Translations under genes and position numbers: made by a program
Shown here: piece after piece, positions 32,710-41,835 of the stretch
Layout: each line of letters starts with the position of its first letter
Position numbering within the stretch: the stretch's first letter is position 1
Notes under the pieces: generated by a model
Databases searched by the model: none
The model's input: the letters and a program-made list of their open reading frames with translations, nothing else
What the model was told of the DNA's origin: nothing
NCBI GenBank assembly: GCA_035555975.1
Contig: DATMFV010000020.1
Coordinates: 1 to 64,000 of the forward strand
Length of the DNA: 64,000 nucleotides
Direction of reading: 5' to 3'
DNA from: DATMFV01 sp035555975
GTDB lineage: Bacteria; Verrucomicrobiota; Verrucomicrobiia; Chthoniobacterales; Chthoniobacteraceae

Positions 32710-33224
32710 CCCCAACTGAAATTGTTTCCGGCGAAAACATACGGTTTGAATACCGGGACAATGGCTATTCATCTGTTTCCGTCATCCTTCGGGGAAGCGC
32801 AACGAAGACACTGACTCTCTTGCTGGCTTCGGGCCGATGGTCCATTGACGTAACCGAAACTGACAACTGGTCAGCCGGGCGTTGCTATTTCGAAGCCTGG
32901 GCGACCCTTCCCGCTGGCGGCAAGAAGCTTCTGGAACGCGCCCGGTTCAATGTCGTCGGCTCCATTGAATCAGCCGAAAGCGGGCAAGACCTCCGGTCAA
33001 TCGCGGCCAGGAACGTCGAAAACCTTGAAGCCTACCTTGGTAGCATTGGCAATCCCGACTCTGACCAAAGCGTCAAACGCTACCGCATCAACAACCGTGA
33101 GCTCGAAAACTATTCGATCAACGAAATCTTGAAATTGCTGGACTTCTGGAAAAGCCGCCTTGCCAGCGAAGAACGGGAAGCGCTCGGCTTGCCGAAGCGT
33201 AGCAGCATCAAATTTTACGTATGA
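32703..33224 (+). CDS. Head-tail joining protein, gpW-like C-terminus
   Basis: 173 residues. Residues 1-90 form an immunoglobulin-like beta domain (FEYRDNGYSSVSVILRGSAT, TLLLASGRWSIDVTE, CYFEAWATLPAGGKKLLER). Residues about 110-173 (VKRYRINNRELENYSINEIL, KLLDFWKSRLASEEREA) resemble lambda gpW and small connector proteins between terminase and portal. The position between large terminase and portal fits gpW. The added N-terminal domain is unusual for that family. Confidence 0.65.
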   Translation: MVTPTEIVSGENIRFEYRDNGYSSVSVILRGSATKTLTLLLASGRWSIDVTETDNWSAGRCYFEAWATLPAGGKKLLERARFNVVGSIESAESGQDLRSIAARNVENLEAYLGSIGNPDSDQSVKRYRINNRELENYSINEILKLLDFWKSRLASEEREALGLPKRSSIKFYV

Positions 33225-34729
33225 ATTTCCTTTCGTTCTTCAAACGGGCGCAGCCCGAAAAAGGCCCGGCCAAGGAATCCCGCGACCGGAAGCGCCCCGT
33301 CAGCTTGAGAAGCCTTCTGGGCGCGGCCCGAACTGGTCGCCTTGAAAGCTCATGGGATACCAACCCGGTTACGGCTGATGCCTATATCTTCCAGCATTGG
33401 AAAACGCTTGTGGCGCGGGCGCGGAACGGGTGCGAAAGCTACGACCACGGCAGGAAGTACCTCCAACTTGTCAGGGACAACGTCGTCGGCGAAGGCTTTG
33501 TGTTGTCGTCGACCCCCCGCGACTTTGACGGGAAGAAGGACAAGGTTGCAGAAAACGCTATCGAAAGGGCGTTCAAAAAATGGAGCCGGAAGAAGAACTT
33601 TGACTACACCGGCGCGAACTGCCGCGCCGACTTCGAGCGCCTTGTCGCCGCTTCAATAGCCAAGGATGGCGAGGTGATTATCTTGAAGCATTACGGCAAG
33701 TCTGCCGGGCCTTGGGGCTTTAGCGTTGAGCTTATCGACCCGTTCCTTCTCGATCCCACCCATTATGAAAAGCTTCCGAACGGCAACATTGTCCGGCACG
33801 GAATCGAATTCGGCCCCGATGGAGGCCGCCCGCTCGCTTACTGGTTCATCGAGCAACAGGAATGGCAGGTAGGCTATACCTACACGAAAGAGCGGAAGAG
33901 GATCGAGGCAAAGAACGTCATTCACTGGTTCATGACGGAAATGCCGGGACAGAAACGGGGACTCCCTTGGACCCGCACCGCTCTTTGGAGGATGCGAATG
34001 GCATCCGGCTTCGAGGATGCCGCCCTTACAAATGCGCGTGTTTCGGCTGGCAAGATGGGCTTCTTCAAGGGCGGCGACGATGACATTGAAGACTTGGAAA
34101 TCGACGCGGAGCCGGGGACGTTCGAGGACATTGGCGACCGGGAGTTGCAGGAATGGAACCCGCAGTTTCCTAACGGGGAGACGGAACCCTTTCTTCGCGC
34201 AATGCACCGATCAATCGCTGCGAGCCTCCATGTCAGCTATCACAATCTTTCCGGCGACCTGACCAGCGTCAACTTTTCGAGCATCCGCCAGGGGGCGCTC
34301 GACGAGCGCGGAACGTGGCGAGCCCTTCAAAACAGCATGATCGAAAACGTCGTCGTTCCGATCTTTGAAGACTGGCTTGAGTATTCGCTTTTGAAGGGGG
34401 CGATCACGCTCCCCAACGGGCGAGCCTTGCCATTTGAGAAGATCGACAAGTTTCAAGAGTGCAGCTTTACCGGCAAGCGTTGGGCGTGGATCGACCCCCG
34501 GTCGGAGGCCGCCGCCGCACAAATCTTGATCGACCAGAAAATTCGATCCCGGTCCGAAGTCATCAGGGAACTCACCAACCGCGACCCTTCCGAAACCTGG
34601 GAAGAGATCGCCGCCGAGAACCTGGAGATTGAAGGGCTGGGTCTGATTATCCCGCGACCAGCGGGCCAGAAGCCGGAACCCGAAGGCAAGGAAAGCAAAG
34701 ATGAAAACTCCGCAGAAGATGAAGAATAA
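33221..34729 (+). CDS. Phage portal protein, lambda family
   Basis: 502 residues. GRLESSWDTNPVTADAYIFQ, RARNGCESYDHGRKYLQLVR and DNVVGEGFVLSST open it as in lambda gpB-type portals. FDYTGANCRADFERLVAAS, DGEVIILKHYG, FSVELIDPFLLD, IEFGPDGGRPLAYWF and NLSGDLTSVNFSSIRQGALD are further family segments. Twelve copies form the DNA channel at the capsid vertex. ATG overlaps the previous stop (ATGA). The C-terminus overlaps the longest form of the capsid gene by 29 bases. Confidence 0.95.
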   Translation: MNFLSFFKRAQPEKGPAKESRDRKRPVSLRSLLGAARTGRLESSWDTNPVTADAYIFQHWKTLVARARNGCESYDHGRKYLQLVRDNVVGEGFVLSSTPRDFDGKKDKVAENAIERAFKKWSRKKNFDYTGANCRADFERLVAASIAKDGEVIILKHYGKSAGPWGFSVELIDPFLLDPTHYEKLPNGNIVRHGIEFGPDGGRPLAYWFIEQQEWQVGYTYTKERKRIEAKNVIHWFMTEMPGQKRGLPWTRTALWRMRMASGFEDAALTNARVSAGKMGFFKGGDDDIEDLEIDAEPGTFEDIGDRELQEWNPQFPNGETEPFLRAMHRSIAASLHVSYHNLSGDLTSVNFSSIRQGALDERGTWRALQNSMIENVVVPIFEDWLEYSLLKGAITLPNGRALPFEKIDKFQECSFTGKRWAWIDPRSEAAAAQILIDQKIRSRSEVIRELTNRDPSETWEEIAAENLEIEGLGLIIPRPAGQKPEPEGKESKDENSAEDEE

Positions 34730-36737
34730 AGGAATGTCTATGCTGGCGAATATGGCAAACGGCCCTGTTCCATTCTATCGCACGCGAGACCAGCAAGCCC
34801 CGGCAATCTTTGGTCGTCGGGATGCTACCTTCCTGCTCGACACCGTCGATGAAGAGAACCGGACGATTGAGCTTTCCTTTTCGTCCGATGCAGAGATTGA
34901 AATCTATCCGGGCTGCATCGAAATCCTGTCTCATGAAGACGGAGCTTGTGACCTTAGCCGCATGGAAGCGGGCGCAAATGCGTTGTTCAATCATGATCGG
35001 GATAAACCCATCGGCGTCGTTGAGAAGGCATGGATCGCCTCCGCCGCCGGTGGGGGACGAAAGGGCCGCGCCTTGGTCCGCTTCGGAACAAGCAACTTCG
35101 CCGAAGAAATCTGGAAAGACGTAAAGTCGGGCGTCTTGCGCAACACGTCGGTTGGTTACCGCGTGCTGAAATACAAGCTTTTCGAAGAAAGGGAGGGCGT
35201 TGATGTCTACATCGTTACCCTTTGGCAACCGACTGAACTTTCTATTGTCACCGTCCCGGCTGACATTTCAACCGGCGTTGGCCGAGATGATAACAACCAA
35301 GAAAAAAACATGAATCCGCGTTACGCAAAACTCTACACTCCGCGCCAGTTTTTTGAACCCGACAAGGGCGACAATCCCCAAGGGGGTACGTCACCAAAGG
35401 GAACCGATGCCCCGCCTTCGCCGACGAAGGTGAACGTCGTGGAAGAACGGCAACAGGCCGCAACCGCTGAACGTCAGCGCGTGTCAGCCATTCTCGAAGC
35501 TTGTCGGCGTTACGAGGCACCGGAGATCGCAGAGCGCGCCATCTCCGAAGGGCTCGACATTCACGCGGTGCGGGAGTCGCTTCTTGAGCACGTGGAAAAG
35601 CGGAACGCAAACATCGTGCAGGGCTCGAAGCCCATCGGCATGAGCGAACGGGAAGTCAAAAGCTTTTCGTTCGTCAACCTGATCCGTGCGATTACCTACC
35701 CGACCGAACGGTCGTTCCAGGAAGACGCCGCCGCCGAACTCCGCGCTTGCGAGGCCGCCGCGAATCAGATGACGCACCGGGCAGCCAAGGGAATCATGGT
35801 TCCGATTGACGTCCTTTCCGCGCCGATCAGCCGGGGCGCTCGCGCCGACATCATCAGCGTCATGGAGAGCGCTGGTTACACTGGTACCGGCGGCGCGACC
35901 ATCGAAACGAAACTCCTGGCGTCGAGCTTCATCGACCTGCTTCGGAATCGTTGCGTGTTCATGTCGCTTTGCACCCAGCTTTCCGGGCTTGTCGGTCAGA
36001 TCGACATTCCGAAGCAGACCAGCGGCGCAAACGCTGGCTGGATCGGGGAAGACGATGAAGCGCCGGACACCGACGTTGATTTCGGTCTGGTTCAGCTTCG
36101 TCCGAAGACCGTGGCCGCGCACGCGCAGATTACCCGGAAGATGCTCATGCAACCGGCGATCAGCGTTGAGGCGCTTGTCCGGCTCGACATCGCCCGCGCA
36201 CTCGCCCAGGCAATCGACACCGCCGGTTTCTACGCCGATGGCCTGAACGACAAGCCGACCGGCTTGCTGCATACGGACGGCATCAATACCGTTCCGTTCG
36301 CAGACGACAATCCGACCTACAAGGAACTTGTCGAAATGGAGACCCGGATTGCTTCGGACAACGCCGACGTCGCGAGTATGAAGTACGTCGCAAACGCGAT
36401 CTTCCGGGGCTACGCCAAGACAGAGCTCAAATTCACCGGCGTCGCGGGAACCATCTGGGAGCCTGGCAACACGGTCAACGGCTACGGTGCGGAGATCACC
36501 AACCAGGTTACCACGGGCGATATTTTCTTCGGCAACTGGGCTGACATGCTCATTGGCATGTGGGGCGGCCTCGAACTCGCCTCCGATCCCTACACGCAAT
36601 CGCGCCGGGGCCGCATCCGATTGACGGCCTTTCAGGACGTCGACCTCGCAGTTCGCCGCCCTGAATCCTTCTGCTACGGCGTCAAGGATGACGAGGGCGA
36701 AGGCGGCGGTGACGAAGGAGGCGGCGGAACCGAGTAA
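34701..36737 (+). CDS. Fused prohead protease and HK97-type major capsid protein
   Basis: 678 residues in the longest form; ATGs at 34719, 34734 and 34740 are alternatives, and 34740 has the best-placed AAAGGA. Residues about 20-200 are a U35-type prohead protease (FSSDAEIEIYPGCIEILSHE, ALFNHDRDKPIGVVEKAW with catalytic His, GVLRNTSVGYRV with catalytic Ser, QPTELSIVTVPAD). Residues about 205-330 are a helical scaffold-like delta domain. From about 340 an HK97-fold capsid follows (KLLASSFIDLLRNRCVFMSL, VGQIDIPKQTSGANAGWIGE, ITRKMLMQPAISVEALVRLD, DKPTGLLHTDGI). Cleavage should release mature capsid. An ATG at 35310 could give capsid without protease. Confidence 0.92.
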   Translation: MKTPQKMKNKGMSMLANMANGPVPFYRTRDQQAPAIFGRRDATFLLDTVDEENRTIELSFSSDAEIEIYPGCIEILSHEDGACDLSRMEAGANALFNHDRDKPIGVVEKAWIASAAGGGRKGRALVRFGTSNFAEEIWKDVKSGVLRNTSVGYRVLKYKLFEEREGVDVYIVTLWQPTELSIVTVPADISTGVGRDDNNQEKNMNPRYAKLYTPRQFFEPDKGDNPQGGTSPKGTDAPPSPTKVNVVEERQQAATAERQRVSAILEACRRYEAPEIAERAISEGLDIHAVRESLLEHVEKRNANIVQGSKPIGMSEREVKSFSFVNLIRAITYPTERSFQEDAAAELRACEAAANQMTHRAAKGIMVPIDVLSAPISRGARADIISVMESAGYTGTGGATIETKLLASSFIDLLRNRCVFMSLCTQLSGLVGQIDIPKQTSGANAGWIGEDDEAPDTDVDFGLVQLRPKTVAAHAQITRKMLMQPAISVEALVRLDIARALAQAIDTAGFYADGLNDKPTGLLHTDGINTVPFADDNPTYKELVEMETRIASDNADVASMKYVANAIFRGYAKTELKFTGVAGTIWEPGNTVNGYGAEITNQVTTGDIFFGNWADMLIGMWGGLELASDPYTQSRRGRIRLTAFQDVDLAVRRPESFCYGVKDDEGEGGGDEGGGGTE

Positions 36738-36803
36738 AGCTTTCGGAGCCAGGATAGGCAAGAGGTAGCCAAAGGATTGGCTTGTAGGCATGGAAGCAAA
36801 AAG

Positions 36804-36841
36804 GGGCCGCCTGGGAAATCTTTCCAGGCGGCCCTATTTTT
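36804..36841 (+). terminator. Rho-independent terminator after the capsid gene
   Basis: Stem GGGCCGCCTGG / CCAGGCGGCCC (36804-36814 and 36824-36834) followed by TATTTTT. It lies 66 bp after the capsid stop and before the small gene at 36852, so later genes need readthrough or their own promoter. Confidence 0.85.
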
Positions 36842-36851
36842 AGAAAAGATT

Positions 36852-37043
36852 ATGTATATTCAAATTCGGATTCTGAAACCCGTCTTGCTTGGCGGTCGTC
36901 GAATCGGGGCTGGCAAGGCGGTGCGAGTGACGAAGGCGGTTGGCCTGTCTCTTATCGCCCGCGAGATTGCCATCCCTTATGTCCCTGCGAAGCAGGGGCG
37001 GTCAAAGGCGGTGAAATCAAAAGGAGGGAGCGGTGAGGAATGA
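36852..37043 (+). CDS. Small hypothetical phage protein
   Basis: 63 residues from the ATG at 36852 (MYIQIRILKPVLLGGRRIGA). It is a small basic beta protein of the type (strand, GKAVRVTKAVGLSLIAREIA) found between capsid and tail genes in many phages. A 4-base ATGA overlap couples it to the endolysin. The longer frame from 36777 crosses the terminator and is not real. Confidence 0.65.
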   Translation: MYIQIRILKPVLLGGRRIGAGKAVRVTKAVGLSLIAREIAIPYVPAKQGRSKAVKSKGGSGEE

Positions 37044-37750
37044 AAGCCAACATCAGGACCATTCAAGCCACGCTGAACGTTGCGGTCGACGGGATCGCGG
37101 GGCCGATTACCTGGGCGGCAATCCAGCAACGGTTGTTGGGCGAGATCGCCAGCAGCACGGTTGCACTTGCCATCAAGGCCGTGCAGAAGAAAATCGGGGT
37201 CTCCGTCGATGGCATTGCCGGTCCGGTGACGTGGGGTCGTCTTGTTGACCTGATCGCGCCTCCATCTCCGCACGCATCAGCGACCGACCGCGTCGACGAT
37301 CGGTCAGAGGGGAATATCGCCACCCTTCTGCCGGAGGTTCGCCCTTACGCCAGGTCGCTCGTCAAGGAAGCCGAGAAGGTCGGGATCACGATCAAGGTGA
37401 TCGGCGGAACGCGAACCTATGCTGAACAGAACGCGCTCTACGCAAAGGGGCGCACCGCCCCCGGCAGCGTCGTGACCAACGCGCGCGGCGGGTATAGCAA
37501 CCACAACTTCGGAATCGCCTTTGACATCGGCGTGTTCGAGGGTGCGGCCTATATCACGAGCGGGCGTCAATATGCTGCTGTCGGAGCGCTCGGGCGAGCC
37601 ATTGGCCTTGAGTGGGGCGGCGACTGGAAGTCGTTCAAAGACGAGCCGCATTTTCAGCTTCGCCCCCGCTGGGCGGCTGGCTGGTCAGAATCTGCAATGC
37701 TGGCGGAATTGCGGCGTCGAAATGAAGTGAAGCAGCCGGTCTTTTCCTGA
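37040..37750 (+). CDS. Endolysin: peptidoglycan-binding repeats plus M15 peptidase
   Basis: 236 residues. Two N-terminal peptidoglycan-binding repeats (VAVDGIAGPITWAAIQQRL and VSVDGIAGPVTWGRLVDLI) are followed by a VanY/L-alanyl-D-glutamate-type M15 peptidase from about 95: IKVIGGTRTYAEQNALYAKG, SNHNFGIAFDIGVF with the HxxxxxxD zinc ligands, and EPHFQLRP with the last histidine. It cuts cell wall peptides at lysis. No signal peptide is seen, so it needs a holin; the best holin candidate is 9 kb away at 46125. Confidence 0.92.
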   Translation: MKANIRTIQATLNVAVDGIAGPITWAAIQQRLLGEIASSTVALAIKAVQKKIGVSVDGIAGPVTWGRLVDLIAPPSPHASATDRVDDRSEGNIATLLPEVRPYARSLVKEAEKVGITIKVIGGTRTYAEQNALYAKGRTAPGSVVTNARGGYSNHNFGIAFDIGVFEGAAYITSGRQYAAVGALGRAIGLEWGGDWKSFKDEPHFQLRPRWAAGWSESAMLAELRRRNEVKQPVFS

Positions 37751-38082
37751 TGTTTGGCGAACGCTCATTCTTTACCGCTGGGAGGTTTTCAAGCGTCTTC
37801 ACGTTCAAGCTTCCAGGCGGCGACCTATCGTTGAAGGGCAACTTCGACAATGCGTTCTATTCGGCTGACCTCGGGGAGAGCGAGCTTGAGTCAAGCAAGC
37901 CTAGAGCGATGTTTCGATTCGATGAAGTCGAATCCATTCCGCGCGGAACGCTTGCGATCCACCAAGGGGCGCTTTACTCTGTCATCAGGATCGAGCCTGA
38001 CGGAACCGGGTTCGCTACCGTTGTCTTCGCCCATGAAGTTGAAGAGGAAGACGACGACGAAGACGAGGAAGAAGAGGAATGA
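37750..38082 (+). CDS. Head-tail attachment protein (gpFII-like)
   Basis: 110 residues: FKLPGGDLSLKGNFDNAFYS, ESSKPRAMFRFDEVESIPRG and LAIHQGALYSVIRIEPDGTG form a small beta-barrel, typical of lambda gpFII-type proteins in this position. The very acidic tail (EVEEEDDDEDEEEEE) is odd. It completes the head-to-tail connection. Confidence 0.6.
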   Translation: MFGERSFFTAGRFSSVFTFKLPGGDLSLKGNFDNAFYSADLGESELESSKPRAMFRFDEVESIPRGTLAIHQGALYSVIRIEPDGTGFATVVFAHEVEEEDDDEDEEEEE

Positions 38083-38621
38083 GCGTCTGGGTAAATAAAG
38101 ATCGCAAGGGCATCAGCCTCAAGATTACCGACGCCGGTTTCGTAGACCTGGCTGTCGCTCTCGACGCTACGCCGGAACAGATCGACAAGGCCGCCAAGAT
38201 CGCGGTTTCAAACGTCACCCGATGGGCGCATCGGCGGGTTGCATCTTTGCTTTCGAGCGTCGCGAAGTTTCCGCAAGACGCTATCCTTCGACGGACGAAG
38301 ACCAGTATTCAGACAGGTTACAAAAAAGGCGCTTACGGTAGCGTTTGGATTGGCCTGTTCCCTATGTCGGTCGCTTGGCTGAATCCTGTTCAAACACCGA
38401 CCGGCGTTCAAGCGGGGGGGCGATTCTTTCGAAGCGCCTTCATTGTCGACTCGCTTCATGGCAATGTCTTTAAGCGACGCACCGCCAGCCGGTTGCCCAT
38501 CGATAAGCAGAAGATCGAGTTCAAGGATTCGCTCGACCCTATCTTCGAGCAAGTCAGCAAAGAGGCTGCTGAACGCTTCAAAAAGGAACTCTCCCAACAA
38601 CTGAAATGGCTGACGAACTAA
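38079..38621 (+). CDS. Minor tail protein (gpZ/HK97 gp10-like)
   Basis: 180 residues. An N-terminal strand pair, then TPEQIDKAAKIAVSNVTRWA and a basic helix (HRRVASLLSSVAKFPQDAIL), follow the pattern of lambda Z-type minor tail proteins that also occur as neck proteins. SVWIGLFPMSVAWLNPVQTP and AGGRFFRSAFI are family-like. Neighbours (gpFII-like before, tail completion after) support this. It overlaps the next gene by 16 bases. Confidence 0.65.
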   Translation: MSVWVNKDRKGISLKITDAGFVDLAVALDATPEQIDKAAKIAVSNVTRWAHRRVASLLSSVAKFPQDAILRRTKTSIQTGYKKGAYGSVWIGLFPMSVAWLNPVQTPTGVQAGGRFFRSAFIVDSLHGNVFKRRTASRLPIDKQKIEFKDSLDPIFEQVSKEAAERFKKELSQQLKWLTN

Positions 38622-39142
38622 ATTTAGAATCGCTGTTTGCGGAAATGGTCGCGAGGATCAAGGCGAAGTTTGCCGGATTGAAAACGGTCGAAGAGTTCGC
38701 TCTCTTGCAAGACCGTGCCATCGCCTTGCCCGCCGTCGCTATTGATCTGAACGCCATTGACGAAACAGAGGATGAACCAGGCACGGAACAGTTTTCTTGC
38801 CGGTTGACTTTCTCCGCTTACTGCATTGTTTCCTACAAGGTCAAGGATGGAAGGAAGCCGAAGGTCCGTGCGATGTCGATTGCGACTTCGCTCATTTCAT
38901 TCATCAAAAACGAAACCTGGGGACACCCGGTCAGCCTTGCGAAAAGGCTATCGGCCTATCCTGACAACTTCGCGCCCGGCGACCTTAGCAAAGAGGTCTG
39001 GCGGGTGGATTGGGAACACAGCGCCCTTATGGGGAATAGCGTCTGGACCGATGACGGGGAGCCGCCGACGCGGGTTTTCCTTGGCATCTCGCCGTTGATC
39101 GGGCCGGAACACGAAGAGCACTACCGGGAAATCAAGCCATGA
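38606..39142 (+). CDS. Tail completion/terminator-like protein (gpU-type)
   Basis: 178 residues. Helical start (LESLFAEMVARIKAKFAGLK), then beta strands with AVAIDLNAIDETEDEPGTEQ, CRLTFSAYCIVSYKV and VWRVDWEHSALMGNSVWTDD, fit the tail-terminator position between minor tail and baseplate genes. I am confident of the role from context and only moderately from sequence. Confidence 0.55.
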   Translation: MADELNLESLFAEMVARIKAKFAGLKTVEEFALLQDRAIALPAVAIDLNAIDETEDEPGTEQFSCRLTFSAYCIVSYKVKDGRKPKVRAMSIATSLISFIKNETWGHPVSLAKRLSAYPDNFAPGDLSKEVWRVDWEHSALMGNSVWTDDGEPPTRVFLGISPLIGPEHEEHYREIKP

Positions 39143-39894
39143 TCGCGGAACGCATCGGAGAACTTGAGCGGCGACTAGGGAACATAGTCCGGCCCGGCAA
39201 GGTGGTCGAGGCCGACTACCCGAAGGCGCGGGTTAAGGTTCAGATTGGCGCGAACGTAACCGCCTGGCTTCCTTGGATAACATCCCGCGCTGGCGGTGAC
39301 CAGTCATGGCACGCGCCGGAGGTCGGTGAGCAGGTCGTCGTCATTTCTCCGGTGGGAGAGTTTTCGACGGGCTACGTCTTGCCGGGCGTCTATCAGAACG
39401 ACTACCCGGCCCCGGCTGATGCGGAGACCGTCAGCCGGATCAAGTATGCTGACGGCGCGGTCATCGAGTACAACCGCGCGGATCACGTGTTAAGCGCCAA
39501 TCTGACCGACGACGGAAAGGCCGTTGTCATCACTGGCGACAATACCAGCGAACAGACAAAGGACCGCACGCTCTTGAAGTTGGGAGAATCGGCGAGCATT
39601 GAAATGACTGCCGACACAATCGCCGCAAAGCTGGGCGATGCCGCAAGCGTGGAACTGACCGAAACAGCGGTCACGGCGAAGTTGGGCGCGTCGGCAAGCG
39701 TCGACATCACTGGAAGCGCCATCACGCTAAAGCTGGGCGGCACGACCTTTGAAATCGGGGCGGGCGGGATCACGGCGAACCAGACGATCACCGTCACCGG
39801 CGGCGACGTGGTGGCAGATACGACCAGCCTTCGGACGCACGTTCACGGCGGGGTTGAATCTGGATCATCGGTTTCAGGTCCACCGGTCACCTAA
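39139..39894 (+). CDS. V: Baseplate assembly protein V (spike)
   Basis: 251 residues. IGELERRLGNIVRPGKVVEA, VKVQIGANVTAWLPWITSRA, SWHAPEVGEQVVVISPVGEF and GYVLPGVYQNDYPAPADAET are the OB-fold of P2 gpV-type spikes. A repetitive beta-helix follows (SIEMTADTIAAKLGDAASVE, SVDITGSAITLKLGGTTFEI) in five rounds and ends in THVHGGVESGSS with an HxH that may bind a tip metal ion. The spike pierces the outer membrane. Confidence 0.92.
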   Translation: MIAERIGELERRLGNIVRPGKVVEADYPKARVKVQIGANVTAWLPWITSRAGGDQSWHAPEVGEQVVVISPVGEFSTGYVLPGVYQNDYPAPADAETVSRIKYADGAVIEYNRADHVLSANLTDDGKAVVITGDNTSEQTKDRTLLKLGESASIEMTADTIAAKLGDAASVELTETAVTAKLGASASVDITGSAITLKLGGTTFEIGAGGITANQTITVTGGDVVADTTSLRTHVHGGVESGSSVSGPPVT

Positions 39895-39898
39895 AACA

Positions 39899-39933
39899 TC
39901 GCAGAAGATAGCAGGGAAAGGGTTGGGTACGCT
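39899..39933 (+). promoter_or_regulatory. Candidate activated late promoter A
   Basis: TCGCAGAAG (39899-39907), 20 nt, then TACGCT (39928-39933), in the 47-bp gap before the W gene. The same arrangement occurs at 45581 and 46064. Because TCGCAGAAG ends 20 nt before the hexamer, it sits where an activator, not sigma-35, would bind. Confidence 0.5.
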
Positions 39934-39941
39934 TTGAGGAA

Positions 39942-40280
39942 ATGCGCGGCGTTGACTCTACCACCGGAAAGCACTTGGCGGGCATTGCTCACCTACGGCA
40001 ATCCATTCGCGACATTCTGACGACCCCCGTCGGATCGCGGGTTATGCGTCGCGATTACGGGTCGCGCCTGTTTGAGCTCGTCGATGCGCCGACCAACCGG
40101 GAAACGCTCCTCAACATCTACTACGCAACGGCAGAAGCCCTTATGCGATGGGAGCCCCGCCTTGCCATTGAGAGCGTGACCGCATCCTCTCTTGAGGCTG
40201 GCCGGGTAGAATTGACGATGCGGGGGATTTACCTTCCCACAGGCGAGCCGGTCGCTATCGACGGAATTGTTGTGCAATGA
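39942..40280 (+). CDS. W: Baseplate assembly protein W (gp25-like)
   Basis: 112 residues: IAHLRQSIRDILTTPVGSRV, MRRDYGSRLFELVDAPTNRE and YYATAEALMRWEPRLAIESV are the lysozyme-like fold of P2 gpW/T4 gp25, a baseplate component that nucleates the sheath. It overlaps J by 4 bases. A 47-bp gap with a candidate promoter precedes it. Confidence 0.95.
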   Translation: MRGVDSTTGKHLAGIAHLRQSIRDILTTPVGSRVMRRDYGSRLFELVDAPTNRETLLNIYYATAEALMRWEPRLAIESVTASSLEAGRVELTMRGIYLPTGEPVAIDGIVVQ

Positions 40281-41170
40281 GCTTCGCTACCATCGACTTT
40301 TCTACCATCGCGCCGCCCGACATCGTCGAGCCGCTGAACTATGAAGTGATCCTTGGCGAGATGATCGCCGACCTTCAAGCGCGCGATCCCGCTTTCACGG
40401 CGCTCGTCGAATCCGATCCCGCCTTCAAGATTCTTGAGGTGGCCGCGTACCGGGAGCTTCTTTTACGTCAGCGCGTCAATGATGCCGCTCGCGGCGTGAT
40501 GCTTGCCTATGCAGCCAGGGCAGACCTCGATCAACTCGGCGCAAATATGGGGCTGATCCGCAATGTCATCGACCTTGGCAATCCCGATGCTTTCCCGCCG
40601 GTCGCGCCGACGATGGAAAGCGACGAAGAGTTTCGCAAGCGCATCCAGCTTGCGCCGGAGGCGCTGTCTGTTGCTGGCCCCACGGGAGCCTATGTCTTTC
40701 ACGCCTTGGCGGTCCCGGACGTTGCCGACGTGTCGGTCGTTGGCCCGCCGACCGTCGACCCTGGCGAAGTGCTTGTGACCGTGCTTGGGAGATCGGGTGA
40801 CGGCGTGCCAAGCCAGGCGACGCTCGACGCGGTGAGCGCTGCCCTTGAGGATGTTCGCCCGCTGACGGACCAAGTCACGATTCAGGGGGCCGCGCTCGTC
40901 GATTACGCCATTTCCGCGACGATCTACACCTATGCCGGGCCAGACCCGGAAACCGTGCTTGCCGCCGCCCAGGAAGCCGCTGATGCCTACGTGGTGACCC
41001 AGCGGAGACTCGGGCACGATGTCACCCTTTCTGGGGTTTACGCGGCCTTGCACCGGCCCGGCGTGCAGCGGGTTGAACTATCATCCCCGGTTGCTGACGT
41101 CGTCATCACTCATGAGGAGGTTGCAAACTGCACCGGCATCACGTTGACGATTGGAGGCGTCGGCGAATGA
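40277..41170 (+). CDS. J: Baseplate protein J
   Basis: 297 residues. VEPLNYEVILGEMIADLQAR, YRELLLRQRVNDAARGVMLA, LDQLGANMGL, MESDEEFRKRIQLAPEALSV, AGPTGAYVFHALAVPDVADV and SGVYAALHRPGVQRVELSSP are typical of P2 J/Mu gp47. It forms the wedge of the baseplate with W and I, its direct neighbours. Confidence 0.95.
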   Translation: MSFATIDFSTIAPPDIVEPLNYEVILGEMIADLQARDPAFTALVESDPAFKILEVAAYRELLLRQRVNDAARGVMLAYAARADLDQLGANMGLIRNVIDLGNPDAFPPVAPTMESDEEFRKRIQLAPEALSVAGPTGAYVFHALAVPDVADVSVVGPPTVDPGEVLVTVLGRSGDGVPSQATLDAVSAALEDVRPLTDQVTIQGAALVDYAISATIYTYAGPDPETVLAAAQEAADAYVVTQRRLGHDVTLSGVYAALHRPGVQRVELSSPVADVVITHEEVANCTGITLTIGGVGE

Positions 41171-41835
41171 GTGACCTGACGCCGCCGAACTGGACGCTTC
41201 AAGAGCGTGCGCTGGCCGCTTCAACGGCGCGGGCCACGGTCGTTCCCGTTCGCGTCCGCGAGGTATGGAGCCCGCAGACTTGCCCGCTCGATCTTTTGCC
41301 GTGGCTGGCTTGGGCGTTGCATGTCGACTCTTGGGATGCCGCTTGGCCGGAGCAAATCAAACGGAACGTTGTGGCCGCCAGCATCGAAATCCACCGAAGG
41401 AAAGGGACGATTGGCGCTTTGAAGCGGGCGCTCCAAGCTGTCGGCTACGAGGTGCATATCGACGAGGCGACCGGGGTTCCCTACACCTTTCGGTTGCAAG
41501 TGGACGTGACCGGAGGCGGTGGCAGCGAAGAGCTATACAGCCGCGTTGAAAAGATCGCCTTGGAAAACAAGAACGTCCGCTCTCATTTGTTGGGGGTCGA
41601 TGCCTTGATGAAGGCGGAAGGCAATGCCTACGTTTCTTCGGCGGTTGTCACCGGCGAAGACACTTCAGTTTACCCCTTGCTCGTTCGCGAGCTTTCCGCA
41701 ATGCCGGGGCTTTACGTTGCGGCTGTCGAGCATACTCAAGACTTCCTCCGCGTCTTCCCGCTGTTCTCGTCAATGCTTGAGGCGAGCGCCAACGCCAGTG
41801 TCTCCGGTTTAGTCAGAATCGAAATTACGCTATGA
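41167..41835 (+). CDS. I: Tail protein I (baseplate wedge)
   Basis: 222 residues. PPNWTLQERALAASTARATV, VREVWSPQTCPLDLLPWLAW, ALHVDSWDAAWPEQIKRNVV and IEIHRRKGTIGALKRALQAV are the P2 gpI signature. It joins the wedge to the tail fibre network. It overlaps J and the first fibre gene by 4 bases each. Confidence 0.93.
   Translation: MSDLTPPNWTLQERALAASTARATVVPVRVREVWSPQTCPLDLLPWLAWALHVDSWDAAWPEQIKRNVVAASIEIHRRKGTIGALKRALQAVGYEVHIDEATGVPYTFRLQVDVTGGGGSEELYSRVEKIALENKNVRSHLLGVDALMKAEGNAYVSSAVVTGEDTSVYPLLVRELSAMPGLYVAAVEHTQDFLRVFPLFSSMLEASANASVSGLVRIEITL

Noticed and set aside
36777..36851. N-terminal extension of the small gene after the capsid
   Set aside because: It would be translated through the terminator hairpin; ATG 36852 gives a family-like start.
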